This document shows, piece after piece, positions 33,410-43,080 of a DNA stretch of 64,000 nt. Source of the DNA: Pseudonocardia sp. SCN 73-27 (GTDB lineage: Bacteria; Actinomycetota; Actinomycetes; Mycobacteriales; Pseudonocardiaceae); the NCBI GenBank assembly GCA_001725415.1, contig MEGH01000014.1, positions 22,958 to 86,957 of the forward strand, in the 5' to 3' direction. Numbering within the stretch: the first letter of the stretch is position 1; each line of letters starts with the position of its first letter. A model generated the notes under the pieces. It ran no database searches and had not been told where the DNA came from. It worked only from the letters and a program-made list of their open reading frames with translations. The position numbers and the translations under genes were made by a program.

Positions 33410-34451
33410 ATGACCTCCGCAGGACCCTCCCGTTCGGCCCGTCATCCCGCCGGCCGCCGCCGTGCGCCCACCTCGGTACGCGGGCCGGGCGAGCTCGTCG
33501 CCGCCGTCCCCGTGCTGCTCGGGTTCCATCCCGAGCGCTCGCTGGTCGTGGTCTCCACGCACGGCCCGGGCCTGCGCACCGTCGGGGTCACGCTGCGCGC
33601 CGACCTTCCCGATCCGGCCACGGCCGACGACGTGGGTGAGCTGTGCGAGATGGTCGCGCGCAGTCTCGTCGACGCCGCCGGTCCCGGGCCGCTCGGCGCG
33701 GCCGTCGTCGTCGTGGGCGACCCGGTCGACGGCGGCGCCCCGCCGGGCGTGCCCGCTCTCGTCGAGACAACGGCGGGGGCGCTGCTCGCCGCCGGGGTGA
33801 GCGTCGTCGGGACGCGGGTGTGGGCCGCCTCGACCACCGCCGGTGCGGCGTGGGCCTGCACCGCGCCGTGCGACTGCACCGGGACCGTCGCCCACGCCGA
33901 CGCGCTGCCGCTCACCGCAGCGGCCGTCGTCGTGGGCGCCGTCGTGCGCGCCTCCCGGGCGGAGATCGTCGCCTCGCTGCAGGCACCCGACGCCGACGGG
34001 CTGCGCCGGCGCGCCGCGCTGTTCGACCGCGAGCTGGAGCTGCGCGCGGCGCGCCGCGACGAGACGGCCCGGACGGCCACGCTGGAGTCCGCGCTCACGG
34101 CCACCGCCGCCGGCACCCTCGTCCTCGACGACGCAACCGTGCTCGACCTCGCCGTCGCGCTGCAGACGCCGGGGGTGCGCGACGCGGCACTGCGCGACTG
34201 CATCGGACCCCGCGCGGCGGTGGCCGAGCAGCTGTGGGCCGCGCTCGTCCGCGAGATGCCCGAGCCGGAGTCGGCCGAGGCGGCGGCGCTGCTCGCCGTC
34301 GCCGCCCTCGGCCGCGGCGACGGGGCGCTCGCCAACATCGCGGTCGACAGGGCCCGTCAGGCATGGCCCGGGCACCGGCTCGCCGAGGCGCTGGCCGAGG
34401 CGCTCGGCAACGGTTTCGGTCCGGGCCTGGCTGGCCGACGGCCTGTCATGA
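33410..34451 (+). CDS. DUF4192 protein with probable frameshift near the C-terminus
   Basis: The frame from ATG 33410 encodes a typical DUF4192 protein: GELVAAVPVLLGFHPERSLVVVST at the N-terminus, alternating strands and helices, and RGDGALANIAVDRARQAWPGHRLAEALAEAL near the end. The domain has no established function. The frame does not stop at the expected place: it runs open, antisense to galE and ideR, into the deacetylase gene at 36473. One base out of phase, the codons VRAWLADGLS and a TGA at 34449-34451 give a natural family-like ending. A single-base indel near 34411-34435 therefore explains the data. It may be a real mutation or a sequencing error. The end given assumes the shift. Confidence 0.7.
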
Positions 34452-34489
34452 CCCCTGCGACGGTCCCGCGCCCGGAGAGCGTGCAGGGT

Positions 34490-35452
34490 TCAGGCCTGCT
34501 GCCGCTCCTGTGCGAAGCGCCATGCGTCGCCGACCATGTCGGCCAGCGTGGTCCGGGTGGGTGCCCAGCCCAGCTCGGTGCGCGCCCGCTCGCTGGAGGC
34601 GACCAGGACGGCCGGATCGCCCGCCCGGCGCGGCGCCACGGCGGCCGGGATCGGGTGCCCGGTGACCTCGCGGCAGGCCTCGACCACCTCGCGCACAGAG
34701 AAGCCGTGACCGTTGCCCAGGTTGTAGATCGCGTGCACCCCCGGCGTCGCCCGGTCCAGGGCGCGCAGGTGCGCGTCGGCCAGGTCGTCGACGTGGATGT
34801 AGTCGCGCACGCAGGTGCCGTCCGGGGTGTCCCAGTCGTCGCCGAACATCTGCACCGACTCCCGTGCCCCGGCCGCGACCTGCAGGACGATCGGGATCAG
34901 GTGCGTCTCGACGGTGTGCCGCTCGCCGAACCGGTCGTGGGCGCCGGCGACGTTGAAGTACCGCAGGCTCGTCGCGGCCAGGCCGTGCGCGGCCGCGTAG
35001 GAGCTGATCATGTGGTCGATCGCGAGCTTGCTGGCGCCGTACGGGTTGGTCGGGCGGGTGGGGGAGTCCTCGCGGATCGGAACGCTCTCGGGCTCGCCGT
35101 AGGTCGCGGCGGTCGAGGAGAACACCAGCCGCGGCGTGCCGTGGGTGCGGATCGCCTCCAGCAGCCGCAGCGTCGTCACGACGTTGCCCTGCCAGTAGAT
35201 CTCCGGCTTCTGCACCGACTCCCCGACCAGCGAGCGCGCCGCGAAGTGCAGCACCCCGTCGAAGCCCTCGCCCAGCAGGTCGCCCGCGGCCTCAGCGAGG
35301 TCGGCCTCCACGAACCGGGCGCCGTCGGGGACGGCGTCACGGTGCCCGGTCGACAGGTCGTCGAGGACGACGACGTCGTGGCCGGCCTCCAACAGATGGG
35401 CGGCGCACACGCTGCCCACGTAGCCCGCCCCACCCGTGACCAGCAGCTTCAC
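34490..35452 (-). CDS. galE: UDP-glucose 4-epimerase
   Basis: This 320-aa NAD-dependent epimerase interconverts UDP-glucose and UDP-galactose, supplying galactose for cell-wall arabinogalactan in these bacteria. Motifs are the NAD site TGGAGYVGS at residues 7-15, [21 protein letters not shown], catalytic Tyr-x3-Lys in NPYGASKLA, and YFNVAGAH. Length is normal. GTG 35452 has a GGAGGA site. It lies downstream of ideR on the same strand after 159 nt; the dtxR/ideR-galE neighbourhood is conserved in corynebacteria and relatives. Confidence 0.95.
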   Translation of the reverse strand: MKLLVTGGAGYVGSVCAAHLLEAGHDVVVLDDLSTGHRDAVPDGARFVEADLAEAAGDLLGEGFDGVLHFAARSLVGESVQKPEIYWQGNVVTTLRLLEAIRTHGTPRLVFSSTAATYGEPESVPIREDSPTRPTNPYGASKLAIDHMISSYAAAHGLAATSLRYFNVAGAHDRFGERHTVETHLIPIVLQVAAGARESVQMFGDDWDTPDGTCVRDYIHVDDLADAHLRALDRATPGVHAIYNLGNGHGFSVREVVEACREVTGHPIPAAVAPRRAGDPAVLVASSERARTELGWAPTRTTLADMVGDAWRFAQERQQA

Positions 35453-35611
35453 ACGATCCTCCTCGCACGGCGACACCCGGAGGCCGTCGTCCGCGCGAAC
35501 GGGCCGGCGACGGCGCACGCAGACGCTCTCACGCCGCGGCGACGACCCACCGGCGGGGGACCGCAGCCCTGTGCCGAGCCGCAGCTGCGCCCGGCCCACG
35601 GTCCTCGGAGG

Positions 35612-36334
35612 TCAGCGTGCGCGGACGAGCACCGCGTGGGCGATGAGCGGCGCGACCGACGACTCCTCGTCGTCCGCCACGACCGGGACCGAGTCGCCGA
35701 AGCGGGAGATCGAGCGCACCTCGACCTCGCGGCCGGGGACGATCCCCGCCAGCTTCAGCTCACCCATCAGGTCGGCGTCGACCTGGACGTGCTCGGCGAT
35801 CCGGCGCACCTCGACCTTGCCCCCGCCGCGACGCGCGAACTCGTCGAGACGCTGCAGCCCGACTTCGAGCGGCGGCGGGGCCGCAGCGTTCGACGGGCCC
35901 GTCAGATCCTGCGGCTCGGACAGCTCGCCCAGCCCCGGGATCGGGTTGCCGTAGGGGGAGATGGTCGGGTTGTCGAGCAGCGCGATGAGCTTGCGCTCCA
36001 CGGCGTCGCTCATCACGTGCTCCCAGCGGCACGCCTCGGCGTGGACGAGCTCCCACTCCAGACCGATGACATCGGTGAGCAGGCGCTCGGCCAGGCGGTG
36101 CTTGCGCATCACGGAGATCGCGCGCGAGCGTCCGGACTCGGTCAGCTCGAGGTGACGGTCGCCCGCCACGACGACGAGACCGTCGCGCTCCATCCGCGCC
36201 ACGGTCTGGCTGACGGTGGGACCGCTCTGCCCGAGGCGCTCGGCGATCCGCGCGCGCAGCGGGACGACACCCTCTTCCTCGAGCTCGTAGATCGTCCGGA
36301 GGTACATCTCGGTGGTATCGATCAGATCGTTCAC
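35612..36334 (-). CDS. ideR: iron-dependent regulator IdeR/DtxR
   Basis: This 240-aa repressor binds Fe2+ and then represses siderophore and iron-uptake genes through 19-bp boxes. The winged helix ([29 protein letters not shown]) is followed by a dimerisation domain with all metal ligands in canonical places: Met10, Cys102, Glu105, His106 and His79, Glu83, His98. A C-terminal SH3-like domain (about 165-240) is complete. Three candidate target boxes lie in this window (17858, 20111, 50979). It starts 138 nt from the divergent deacetylase gene. Confidence 0.95.
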   Translation of the reverse strand: MNDLIDTTEMYLRTIYELEEEGVVPLRARIAERLGQSGPTVSQTVARMERDGLVVVAGDRHLELTESGRSRAISVMRKHRLAERLLTDVIGLEWELVHAEACRWEHVMSDAVERKLIALLDNPTISPYGNPIPGLGELSEPQDLTGPSNAAAPPPLEVGLQRLDEFARRGGGKVEVRRIAEHVQVDADLMGELKLAGIVPGREVEVRSISRFGDSVPVVADDEESSVAPLIAHAVLVRAR

Positions 36335-36472
36335 GGGTCGGCCCCTTCGTGTCCGGTGGCCATACTATCGGTGCAACGTCGTCGGCAGCGTCGGCGCATC
36401 CCGGCCGGTCAGCCGCGACTTCCGGCGCGTGGGCCGAGCCGTCGCGGCGCGGCTGGCATACGGTCGGCAACC

Positions 36473-37642
36473 ATGAGCGCCAGCAGCGCGGCAGTCGTGT
36501 GGACCCCGGGGTTCCTCGACTACCAACTCTCCGAGGACCATCCGCTCAATCCCGTCCGTCTCGATCTCACGATGCGCCTCGCGCGCGGCCTCGGAGTGCT
36601 CGACGACGTCGAGCTCCTGGAGCCCGAACCGGCCACCGACGACGACCTCACGCGCGTGCACTCGCCGTCCTATCTGACCGCGGTGCGTTCGGCCCCCGAG
36701 CTGCCCTTCGGGGTCGGCCACGGCCTCGGGACCAGCGACAACCCGGTTTTCTTCGGCATGCACGAGTCGAGCGCGCTCATCGCGGGCGGGTCGCTGCTCG
36801 CGGCGCAGCGCATCGCGGCGGGGGCCGACCGGGCCGTCAACATCGCGGGCGGGCTGCACCACGCCATGCGCGACCGGGCCGCGGGCTTCTGCGTCTACAA
36901 CGACTGCGCCGTGGCCATCCAGTGGCTGCTCGACCAGGGCTACGAGCGGATCGCCTACGTCGACGTCGACGTCCACCACGGCGACGGGGTCCAGGCGGCG
37001 TTCTACGACGACCCGCGCGTGCTCACGGTCTCGATGCACCAGCACCCGCTCACGCTGTGGCCCGGCACGGGCTGGGCCAGTGAGCTCGGCACCGGCGACG
37101 GCGCCGGGTACGCGGTCAACGTGCCCCTCGCACCCGGCACGGGCGACGCGGGCTGGCTGCGGGCGTTCGAGGCGATCGTGCCGTCGCTGCTGGCGTCGTT
37201 CCAGCCGCAGGTGCTGGTCAGCGAGTGCGGCGCCGACACCCACTCCGACGACCCGCTGGCCAACCTCGAGCTGTCGGTCGACGGGCAGCGCGCGATCTAC
37301 CGGCGGATGCGCGAGCTCGCCGACACGACCGCAGGCGGCAAGTGGCTCGTCCTCGGCGGCGGCGGGTACTCGCTGTTCCGCGTCGTGCCGCGGTCGTGGA
37401 CGCACCTGCTGGGGGTCGTGCTCGACCGCGACGTCGAGCCGAACCGGCCGTTGCCGGCCGACTGGATCGCCCACGCCGCGACCCTCACGGGCCGCCCGCT
37501 GCCCACCGACATGAGCGACGGCGCCGACCCGTCGTTCGAACCATGGGGCGGCGACTTCGCCGCCGTCGACCCGACGATCGTCGAGGTCCGCCGCGCCGTG
37601 TTCCCGCTGCACGGCCTCGACCCGGACGACCCCCGTGACTGA
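36473..37642 (+). CDS. acuC: AcuC-type class I histone deacetylase-like protein
   Basis: This 389-aa zinc hydrolase resembles AcuC and class I histone deacetylases, which remove acetyl groups from lysines of proteins such as acetyl-CoA synthetase. The active-site pair His129-His130 is in GGLHHAM, GFCVYNDCAVAI follows, and the zinc ligands Asp166 and His168 are in YVDVDVHHGDG. The second Asp is in ECGADTHSDDPL, and the final GGGGYS loop is present. Catalytic residues are thus complete. The last 8 nt overlap the start of the acetyltransferase gene, so the two are translationally coupled. Confidence 0.92.
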   Translation: MSASSAAVVWTPGFLDYQLSEDHPLNPVRLDLTMRLARGLGVLDDVELLEPEPATDDDLTRVHSPSYLTAVRSAPELPFGVGHGLGTSDNPVFFGMHESSALIAGGSLLAAQRIAAGADRAVNIAGGLHHAMRDRAAGFCVYNDCAVAIQWLLDQGYERIAYVDVDVHHGDGVQAAFYDDPRVLTVSMHQHPLTLWPGTGWASELGTGDGAGYAVNVPLAPGTGDAGWLRAFEAIVPSLLASFQPQVLVSECGADTHSDDPLANLELSVDGQRAIYRRMRELADTTAGGKWLVLGGGGYSLFRVVPRSWTHLLGVVLDRDVEPNRPLPADWIAHAATLTGRPLPTDMSDGADPSFEPWGGDFAAVDPTIVEVRRAVFPLHGLDPDDPRD

Positions 37643-40475
37643 GCCGACCGCCGGCACGGCGAGCGACCCCACGGTGACGCCCCCGTTCGGCACGCCCGTG
37701 ACCGATCCCGGCTACCCGCGACACTGGGAGGCCGACGTCGTCGCCTCCGATGGCGGCATCCTGCACCTGCGCCCGATCCTGCCCGCCGACGCCGACGCGC
37801 TGCTCGCCTTCCACGCCCGGCTGTCCGAGCGCACCCGCTACCTGCGCTACTTCGGCCCCTACCCGCGCATCCCCCAGCGCGACCTCGAACGGTTCACCAC
37901 GGTCGACCATCACCGCCGCGTGGCGTTCGTCTGCCTGCTGGGCGACGAGATCGTCGCCGTCGGGCGCTACGAGGGACTCGGCGACGCACCGGGCGGGTCG
38001 GCCGAGGTCGCGTTCGTCGTGCGCGACGACCATCAGGGCCGCGGCCTCGGCTCGATCCTGCTGGAGCACCTCGCCGCGGCGGCCCGGGAGAGCGGCGTGC
38101 GCCGGTTCGAGGCGGAGGTGCTCGTCGAGAACCACACGATGGTCCGGGTGTTCCGCGACGCCGGCTACCAGGTCAGCCGCGCCTACGACGGCGGCGTGCT
38201 GCACCTGGAGTTCGACATCGACCCCACCGAGCGGTCGCTCGCCGTACGCGACGCCCGGGAGCAGGCGGCCGAGGCGCGCAGCGTGCACAACGTGCTGCAC
38301 CCGCGCTCGGTCGCGGTCATCGGCGCCTCGACCGACCCGTCGAAGATCGGGCACGCCGTCTTCCTCAACCTGTTGCGCGGCAACTTCGGCGGAGCCGTCT
38401 ACCCGGTCAACCCGGACGCCCCGTCGGTGCGCGGGGTGCGGGCCTACGCGTCGGTCACCGACATCCCCGACGAGGTCGACCTCGCCGTCGTGGCCGTCCC
38501 CGCGGCCGGCATCGACGAGGTCATGGACTCCTGCCTCGCGAAGGGTGTCAAGGCGCTGATCGTCGTCAGCTCCGGGTTCGCCGACGCAGGCACCCACGGT
38601 CTCGTCGCCGAGCGCCGCATGGTGCAGTCCGCGCGGGCGCACGGGATGCGCGTCGTCGGGCCCAACGCGCTCGGCGTCGCGAACACCGCGTCGTCGGTGC
38701 GGCTCAACGCCACCCTCGCCCCGACCCTGCCCGGCGCCGGCCGGGTCGGGTTCTTCTCGCAGTCCGGTGCGCTGGGCATCGCGCTGCTGCAGACGGCCAC
38801 CCGTCGCGGCCTCGGCTTCTCGACGTTCGTCTCCGCCGGCAACCGCGCCGACGTCTCCGGCAACGACCTGCTGCAGTACTGGCAGAGCGACCCCGACACC
38901 GACGTCGTCCTCCTCTATCTGGAGACGTTCGGCAACCCGCGCAAGTTCGGGAGGCTCGCCCGCCGCCTGGCGCGCACCACCCCGGTGGTGGCGGTGAAGA
39001 GCGGACGCCGGGTGCCGCTGCCGCTGCGGTCCTCCCGCGCGGTGCCGATCGACGACTCCAGCGTCCAGGCCCTGTTCGAGCAGTCCGGCGTGATCCGGGT
39101 CGAGACGGTCGCGCAGCTGTTCGACACCGGACTGCTGCTCGCGCACCAGCCCCTGCCTGCGGGGCCGCGGGTCGCCGTCGTCGGGAACTCGACGGCGCTC
39201 GGTGTGCTCGTCGCCGACGGTCTCGCCGACGAGGGCCTCGACCTCGTCGGCGACCCGGTCGACGTGGGCGCTGCCGCCCGGCCGGAGGAGTTCGCGGCCG
39301 CGGTGTCGGCGGCGATCGGCTCCGACGACGTCGACGCGCTGGTCGCGGTGTTCGTCCCACCGGTCGCGACCGACGGCGCCCCCTACGCGCGGGCGCTGCG
39401 GGAGGCCGTCGCGGGATCGGGCAAGCCGGTGGTCACGACGTTCCTGGCCGGCGACGAGATCCCCGACGAGCTCGCCGAACGCGGCATCGACGGTTCGCCC
39501 GGCCCGGGCTCGGTGCCCAGCTACGCGAGCCCGGAGCGCGCGGTCGCGGCACTGTCACGCGTGGTGCGCTACGCCCGCTGGCGGGCCACGCCGCTCGGCG
39601 AGTTCGTGACCCCGGAGGGCACCCGCACCGACGAGGCGCGCGAGCTCGTGGCCCGGTTCGGCGCAGCCACCGGCCCCGGCCCGGACATTGCAAGCCCGGA
39701 CACTGCAAGCCCGGACACTGCAAGCCCGGACACTGCAAGCCCGGACGCTGCAAGCCCGGACGCTGCAGGCCCGGACGCCGCAGGCGGCGGTGTGGGTGCG
39801 GGGGTCGAGCTGGCCGACGACGAGGTCATCGCGATCCTCGACTGCTACGGCATCGGTGTCGCGCCGTTCCGGCTGGTGTCGTCGTCCGACGAGGCCGTCG
39901 CCGCGGCGGGCGAGCTCGGGTACCCGGTGGCGATCAAGTCGGCGGCGCCGCGCTGGCGGCACCGCTCCGACCTGGTCGGGGTGCGGCTCGACCTGGACGG
40001 GCCCGACGCCGTCGGCGCGGCCTACGCCGCACTGGTCGCCGAGACGGGGGAGCATCAGGTCTACGTCCAGGTGATGGCGCCGCGCGGTATGTCGTGCGTG
40101 CTGGAGGTGGTCGACGACCCGTCGTTCGGCTCGCTGCTGTCGTTCGGCCTGTCGGGGCTCGCGACCGAGCTGCTGGGCGACCGCGCGTTCCGGGTGCTGC
40201 CTGTCTCGACTGCCGACGCCGCCGCGCTCGTCCGCGCACCCCGCGCCGCGCCGCTGCTGGCCGGCTACCGCGGCGACCCCCCGGTGCGGCTCGAGGCCCT
40301 GGAGGATCTCGTGCTGCGGCTGGGGACGTTGGCCGAGCAGCTGCCGGAGGTCCGGTCGGTGGTGCTCGACCCGGCGATCGCGAGCCCCGACGGTGTCGTC
40401 GTCACGGGCGCCCGGATGGTGCTGGGCCCGCCCCCGACGCGTGACGACGGGGGTGGTCCCCGCCGCCTCGGCTGA
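37635..40475 (+). CDS. Pat-type GNAT / acyl-CoA-synthetase-like acetyltransferase
   Basis: This 946-aa protein has an N-terminal GNAT domain (about 40-195; acetyl-CoA loop DDHQGRGLGSILLEHL) followed by an NDP-forming acyl-CoA synthetase-like region. That region holds a CoA-binding domain (about 215-310), ligase-CoA domains with FFSQSGALGIALLQ, and an ATP-grasp-like C-terminus (about 720-935). The combination defines Pat-type protein lysine acetyltransferases that acetylate and inhibit acyl-CoA synthetases. In enteric Pat the GNAT domain is C-terminal; here it is N-terminal as in several actinobacterial enzymes. It overlaps acuC by 8 nt, so writer and eraser are co-translated. Seven 15-nt repeats encode the linker at about residues 684-718. 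Confidence 0.9.
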   Translation: MTEPTAGTASDPTVTPPFGTPVTDPGYPRHWEADVVASDGGILHLRPILPADADALLAFHARLSERTRYLRYFGPYPRIPQRDLERFTTVDHHRRVAFVCLLGDEIVAVGRYEGLGDAPGGSAEVAFVVRDDHQGRGLGSILLEHLAAAARESGVRRFEAEVLVENHTMVRVFRDAGYQVSRAYDGGVLHLEFDIDPTERSLAVRDAREQAAEARSVHNVLHPRSVAVIGASTDPSKIGHAVFLNLLRGNFGGAVYPVNPDAPSVRGVRAYASVTDIPDEVDLAVVAVPAAGIDEVMDSCLAKGVKALIVVSSGFADAGTHGLVAERRMVQSARAHGMRVVGPNALGVANTASSVRLNATLAPTLPGAGRVGFFSQSGALGIALLQTATRRGLGFSTFVSAGNRADVSGNDLLQYWQSDPDTDVVLLYLETFGNPRKFGRLARRLARTTPVVAVKSGRRVPLPLRSSRAVPIDDSSVQALFEQSGVIRVETVAQLFDTGLLLAHQPLPAGPRVAVVGNSTALGVLVADGLADEGLDLVGDPVDVGAAARPEEFAAAVSAAIGSDDVDALVAVFVPPVATDGAPYARALREAVAGSGKPVVTTFLAGDEIPDELAERGIDGSPGPGSVPSYASPERAVAALSRVVRYARWRATPLGEFVTPEGTRTDEARELVARFGAATGPGPDIASPDTASPDTASPDTASPDAASPDAAGPDAAGGGVGAGVELADDEVIAILDCYGIGVAPFRLVSSSDEAVAAAGELGYPVAIKSAAPRWRHRSDLVGVRLDLDGPDAVGAAYAALVAETGEHQVYVQVMAPRGMSCVLEVVDDPSFGSLLSFGLSGLATELLGDRAFRVLPVSTADAAALVRAPRAAPLLAGYRGDPPVRLEALEDLVLRLGTLAEQLPEVRSVVLDPAIASPDGVVVTGARMVLGPPPTRDDGGGPRRLG
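39684..39788 (+). repeat. seven-copy 15-nt tandem repeat in the Pat linker
   Basis: Units of GACACTGCAAGCCCG run from 39684 to 39788. Copies 2-4 are identical, copies 1, 5 and 6 differ at one or two bases, and the seventh is degenerate. They encode the disordered SPDTA repeats between the ligase-like and ATP-grasp-like parts. In-frame length lets copy number change without harm. Confidence 0.95.
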
Positions 40476-40492
40476 GTCCGGACGTACACGTC

Positions 40493-41014
40493 GTGTGGGC
40501 GACCGGGCACGCCCCGTTCTGTACCGTGTGTCCGTTCCCAGCCAACCTGTCCGTTTCGTATGAGTTGTTCGCGTGGGGCACTCAATCGGGTGAGCCGCAC
40601 GTTCCCCGGGCATGGCGATCCGACAGCCCCTCGAGCTGCTACTCGTGGGGCGAGACGGTGATCTCGGCACGAGACGTCGTCGCGGTGTACGACGACGTGC
40701 TCACGGGGCTGTCACCGGCGAGCCGCGCCGTGGTCCTCGACGCGCTCGGTGCCGCGACCCCCGAGGGCGCGGACGGGTTCGACCAGGCGTTCGGCCTGCT
40801 CGACCCGGAGCAGGGCGGCGGTGCCGACGCGAAGCAGGGCTGGATGTACCTCGGGACGGATCTGTACCTGCACAGCACGGGGCTGGTCGGGACGGACGAC
40901 CGGTTCGTCGTCGCGGTGCTGACGGTGGGCCCGGCGTCGGCGGGCGCGGACGTCGGGCGCAGGGTCGGCGACCAGGCGGTCGCGGCGGCCCTCGCACCTC
41001 TGGACGCCGCCTGA
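40493..41014 (+). pseudogene. C-terminal remnant of a serine hydrolase (beta-lactamase-like)
   Basis: The frame from about 40640 on (CYSWGETVISARDVVAVYDDVLTGL, then AKQGWMYLGTDLYLHSTGLVGTDDRFVVAVLT) matches the C-terminal part of exported actinobacterial serine hydrolases related to class A beta-lactamases, including the KxGW box. The export signal and the SxxK nucleophile domain, normally about 150 or more residues before this point, are absent; instead the frame begins in non-conserved sequence 17 nt after the Pat gene. It is best read as a 5'-deleted pseudogene. A small functional protein is possible but less likely. Confidence 0.6.
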
Positions 41015-41111
41015 CCAGTCCCTCCCCGGGTTCGACCTGACGCTGGTCCCGGGACGGGGACCAGTCCGACGTCGAGCTCGGCGAGCGTCGCCGCGCGGCG
41101 CGACACGGACC

Positions 41112-41145
41112 GCCTGCGGTCGGCTACCCCCAGCCGGCCGCAGGC
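41112..41145. terminator. 14-bp hairpin between convergent genes
   Basis: A 14-bp stem (41112-41125 with 41132-41145, one G-T wobble, six-base loop) lies between the hydrolase remnant and the fumarase stop. A smaller 8-bp hairpin (CTGGTCCC/GGGACCAG, 41043-41064) precedes it. Together they should stop both converging transcripts. Confidence 0.7.
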
Positions 41146-41190
41146 ACCGTCACGTCGGAAGCGCCGTGGGCGCCCGTGCGTGGAGAGCCG

Positions 41191-42849
41191 TCAGCGGCGG
41201 AAGCCCACCTGCAGCGTGGGCTGCGAGGTCGAGGCGAAGAAGTCCTCACCCTTGTCGTCGACCACGATGAACGCGGGGAAGTCCTCGACCTCGATCTTCC
41301 AGACCGCCTCCATGCCCAGCTCCGGGTACTCGAGCACGTCGACCTTGCGGATGCAGTCCTGCGCGAGCCGGGCGGCGGGGCCGCCGATGGAGCCGAGGTA
41401 GAACCCGCCGTGGGCGGCGCAGGCGTCGGTGACCTGCTTGGAGCGGTTGCCCTTGGCCAGCATGACCAGTGACCCGCCGGCGGCCTGGAACTGTTCGACG
41501 TAGGAGTCCATGCGGCCGGCGGTGGTGGGGCCGAAGGAGCCGGAGGCGTAGCCGTCGGGCGTCTTGGCCGGGCCGGCGTAGTAGACGGGGTGGTCGCGCA
41601 AGTACTGCGGCATCGGCTCACCGGCGTCGAGACGCTCGGCGATCTTGGCGTGCGCGATGTCGCGGGCGACGACGAGCGGACCGGTGAGCGACACCCGGGT
41701 CTTGACGGGCAGGGTCGACAGCTGGGCGCGGATCTCGTCCATGGGCCGGTTGAGGTCGACGCGGACGACCTCGTCGGACAGGTCGTCGGCCTCGGTGTCG
41801 GGCAGGTACCGGGCGGGGTCGCGTTCGAGCTGCTCGAGGAACACGCCGTCGGCGGTGATCTTGGCCTTGGCCTGGCGGTCGGCGGAGCAGGAGACGGCGA
41901 TGCCGACGGGCAACGACGCGCCGTGGCGGGGGAGCCGGATGACGCGGACGTCGTGGCAGAAGTACTTGCCGCCGAACTGGGCGCCGATGCCGAAGTTGCG
42001 GGTGAGCTCGAGGACCTGCTGTTCGAGGTCGCGGTCGCGGTAGGCCGAACCGTCGCCCGGCGCCTCCGACGGCAGCGAGTCGAGGTGGCGGGCCGAGGCC
42101 AGCTTCGCGACCTTCAGCGTGAACTCCGCCGACATGCCGCCGACGACGATCGCCAGGTGGTAGGGCGGGCAGGCGGCGGTGCCGAGGGAGCGGAGCTTCT
42201 CGTCGAGGAACCGGGCGAGCTTCGCCGGGTTCAGCAGCGCCTTGGTCTCCTGGTAGAGGAAGGTCTTGTTGGCCGAGCCGCCGCCCTTGGCCATCACCAG
42301 GAACTCGTACTTGGGCTTCTCGCCGGGCGCCGAGTAGAGCTCGACCTGGGCAGGCAGGTTGGTGCCGGTGTTCTTCTCGTCCCAGAACGACGTCGGCGCC
42401 ATCTGCGAGTAGCGCAGGTTCAGCTCGTCGTAGGCCTCGTAGATGCCGCGGGAGATGGCGCGCTCGTCGTCACCGCCGGTGAGCACGGTCTCGGTGCGCT
42501 TGGCGACGACGATCGCGGTGCCCGTGTCCTGGCACATCGGCAGGACGCCACCGGCGGAGACGCAGGCGTTGCGCAGCAGGTCGGTCGCGACGAAGCGGTC
42601 GTTGGCCGACGCCTCGGGGTCGTCGACGATCGCGCGCAGCTGGGCAAGGTGCGAGGGGCGCAGCAGGTGCTGGATGTCGGTGACGGCCTGCTTGACGAGC
42701 GAGGTGATCGTCGTGGGGTCGACCTGCAGGAACGTGCGGCCGCCCAGTTCGGGCGCGGTGACCACGGTCCCCGGGTCGAGGTCGAGCCGTCGGTACTCGG
42801 TGTCGTCCGGGCCGAGCGGGAGCACGTCGATGTGGTGGAACTCGGGCAT
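41191..42849 (-). CDS. class I fumarate hydratase
   Basis: This 552-aa enzyme hydrates fumarate to malate in the citric acid cycle. It belongs to the oxygen-sensitive 4Fe-4S class I family (FumA/FumB type), not to the fumarase C family. The three cluster cysteines are Cys106 in MCQDTGTA, Cys227 in [13 protein letters not shown] and Cys321 in SCSADRQAK, with spacing like known enzymes. The alpha and beta parts are fused in one chain, with [20 protein letters not shown] in the C-terminal part. The ATG appears leaderless. It is divergent from the molybdenum hydroxylase. Confidence 0.93.
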   Translation of the reverse strand: MPEFHHIDVLPLGPDDTEYRRLDLDPGTVVTAPELGGRTFLQVDPTTITSLVKQAVTDIQHLLRPSHLAQLRAIVDDPEASANDRFVATDLLRNACVSAGGVLPMCQDTGTAIVVAKRTETVLTGGDDERAISRGIYEAYDELNLRYSQMAPTSFWDEKNTGTNLPAQVELYSAPGEKPKYEFLVMAKGGGSANKTFLYQETKALLNPAKLARFLDEKLRSLGTAACPPYHLAIVVGGMSAEFTLKVAKLASARHLDSLPSEAPGDGSAYRDRDLEQQVLELTRNFGIGAQFGGKYFCHDVRVIRLPRHGASLPVGIAVSCSADRQAKAKITADGVFLEQLERDPARYLPDTEADDLSDEVVRVDLNRPMDEIRAQLSTLPVKTRVSLTGPLVVARDIAHAKIAERLDAGEPMPQYLRDHPVYYAGPAKTPDGYASGSFGPTTAGRMDSYVEQFQAAGGSLVMLAKGNRSKQVTDACAAHGGFYLGSIGGPAARLAQDCIRKVDVLEYPELGMEAVWKIEVEDFPAFIVVDDKGEDFFASTSQPTLQVGFRR

Positions 42850-42855
42850 GGGAGG

Positions 42856-42861
42856 ACCGTA
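42856..42861 (-). promoter_or_regulatory. -10 element of a leaderless fumarase transcript
   Basis: TACGGT lies 6 nt before the fumarase ATG on the minus strand, and the six bases between (CCTCCC) cannot act as a ribosome site. This fits the TANNNT-N6-7-start pattern of leaderless actinobacterial mRNAs. Confidence 0.5.
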
Positions 42862-43067
42862 CTCAGCAGAACGGGCCGGCGACGTGGTCGGGAGGTCGGA
42901 CCGGCCCCCGACCGGTCCGACCTCCCAGGGGACGCGACCGCCGGGGTGGGCCGGAGTCGCGGTGTCCGCGGGCGGATCGCCCTGTGCCCCACCCTCCCTG
43001 ACCTGGTCCGAGCCGTCAACCCGGCCGGTGTGGTGCAACAGGCACGGCCGTGACGGGGATCCGGTCG

Positions 43068-43073
43068 TAATGT
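43068..43073 (+). promoter_or_regulatory. -10 element of a leaderless molybdenum hydroxylase transcript
   Basis: TAATGT lies 7 nt before ATG 43081, with no Shine-Dalgarno sequence in between. It supports ATG 43081 over the in-frame GTG at 43072. Confidence 0.5.
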
Positions 43074-43080
43074 GCGACAC

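Noticed and set aside
39684-39788. Short direct repeats that might suggest a CRISPR array
   Set aside because: Units are contiguous with no spacers and are in frame in a coding linker; it is a tandem repeat.
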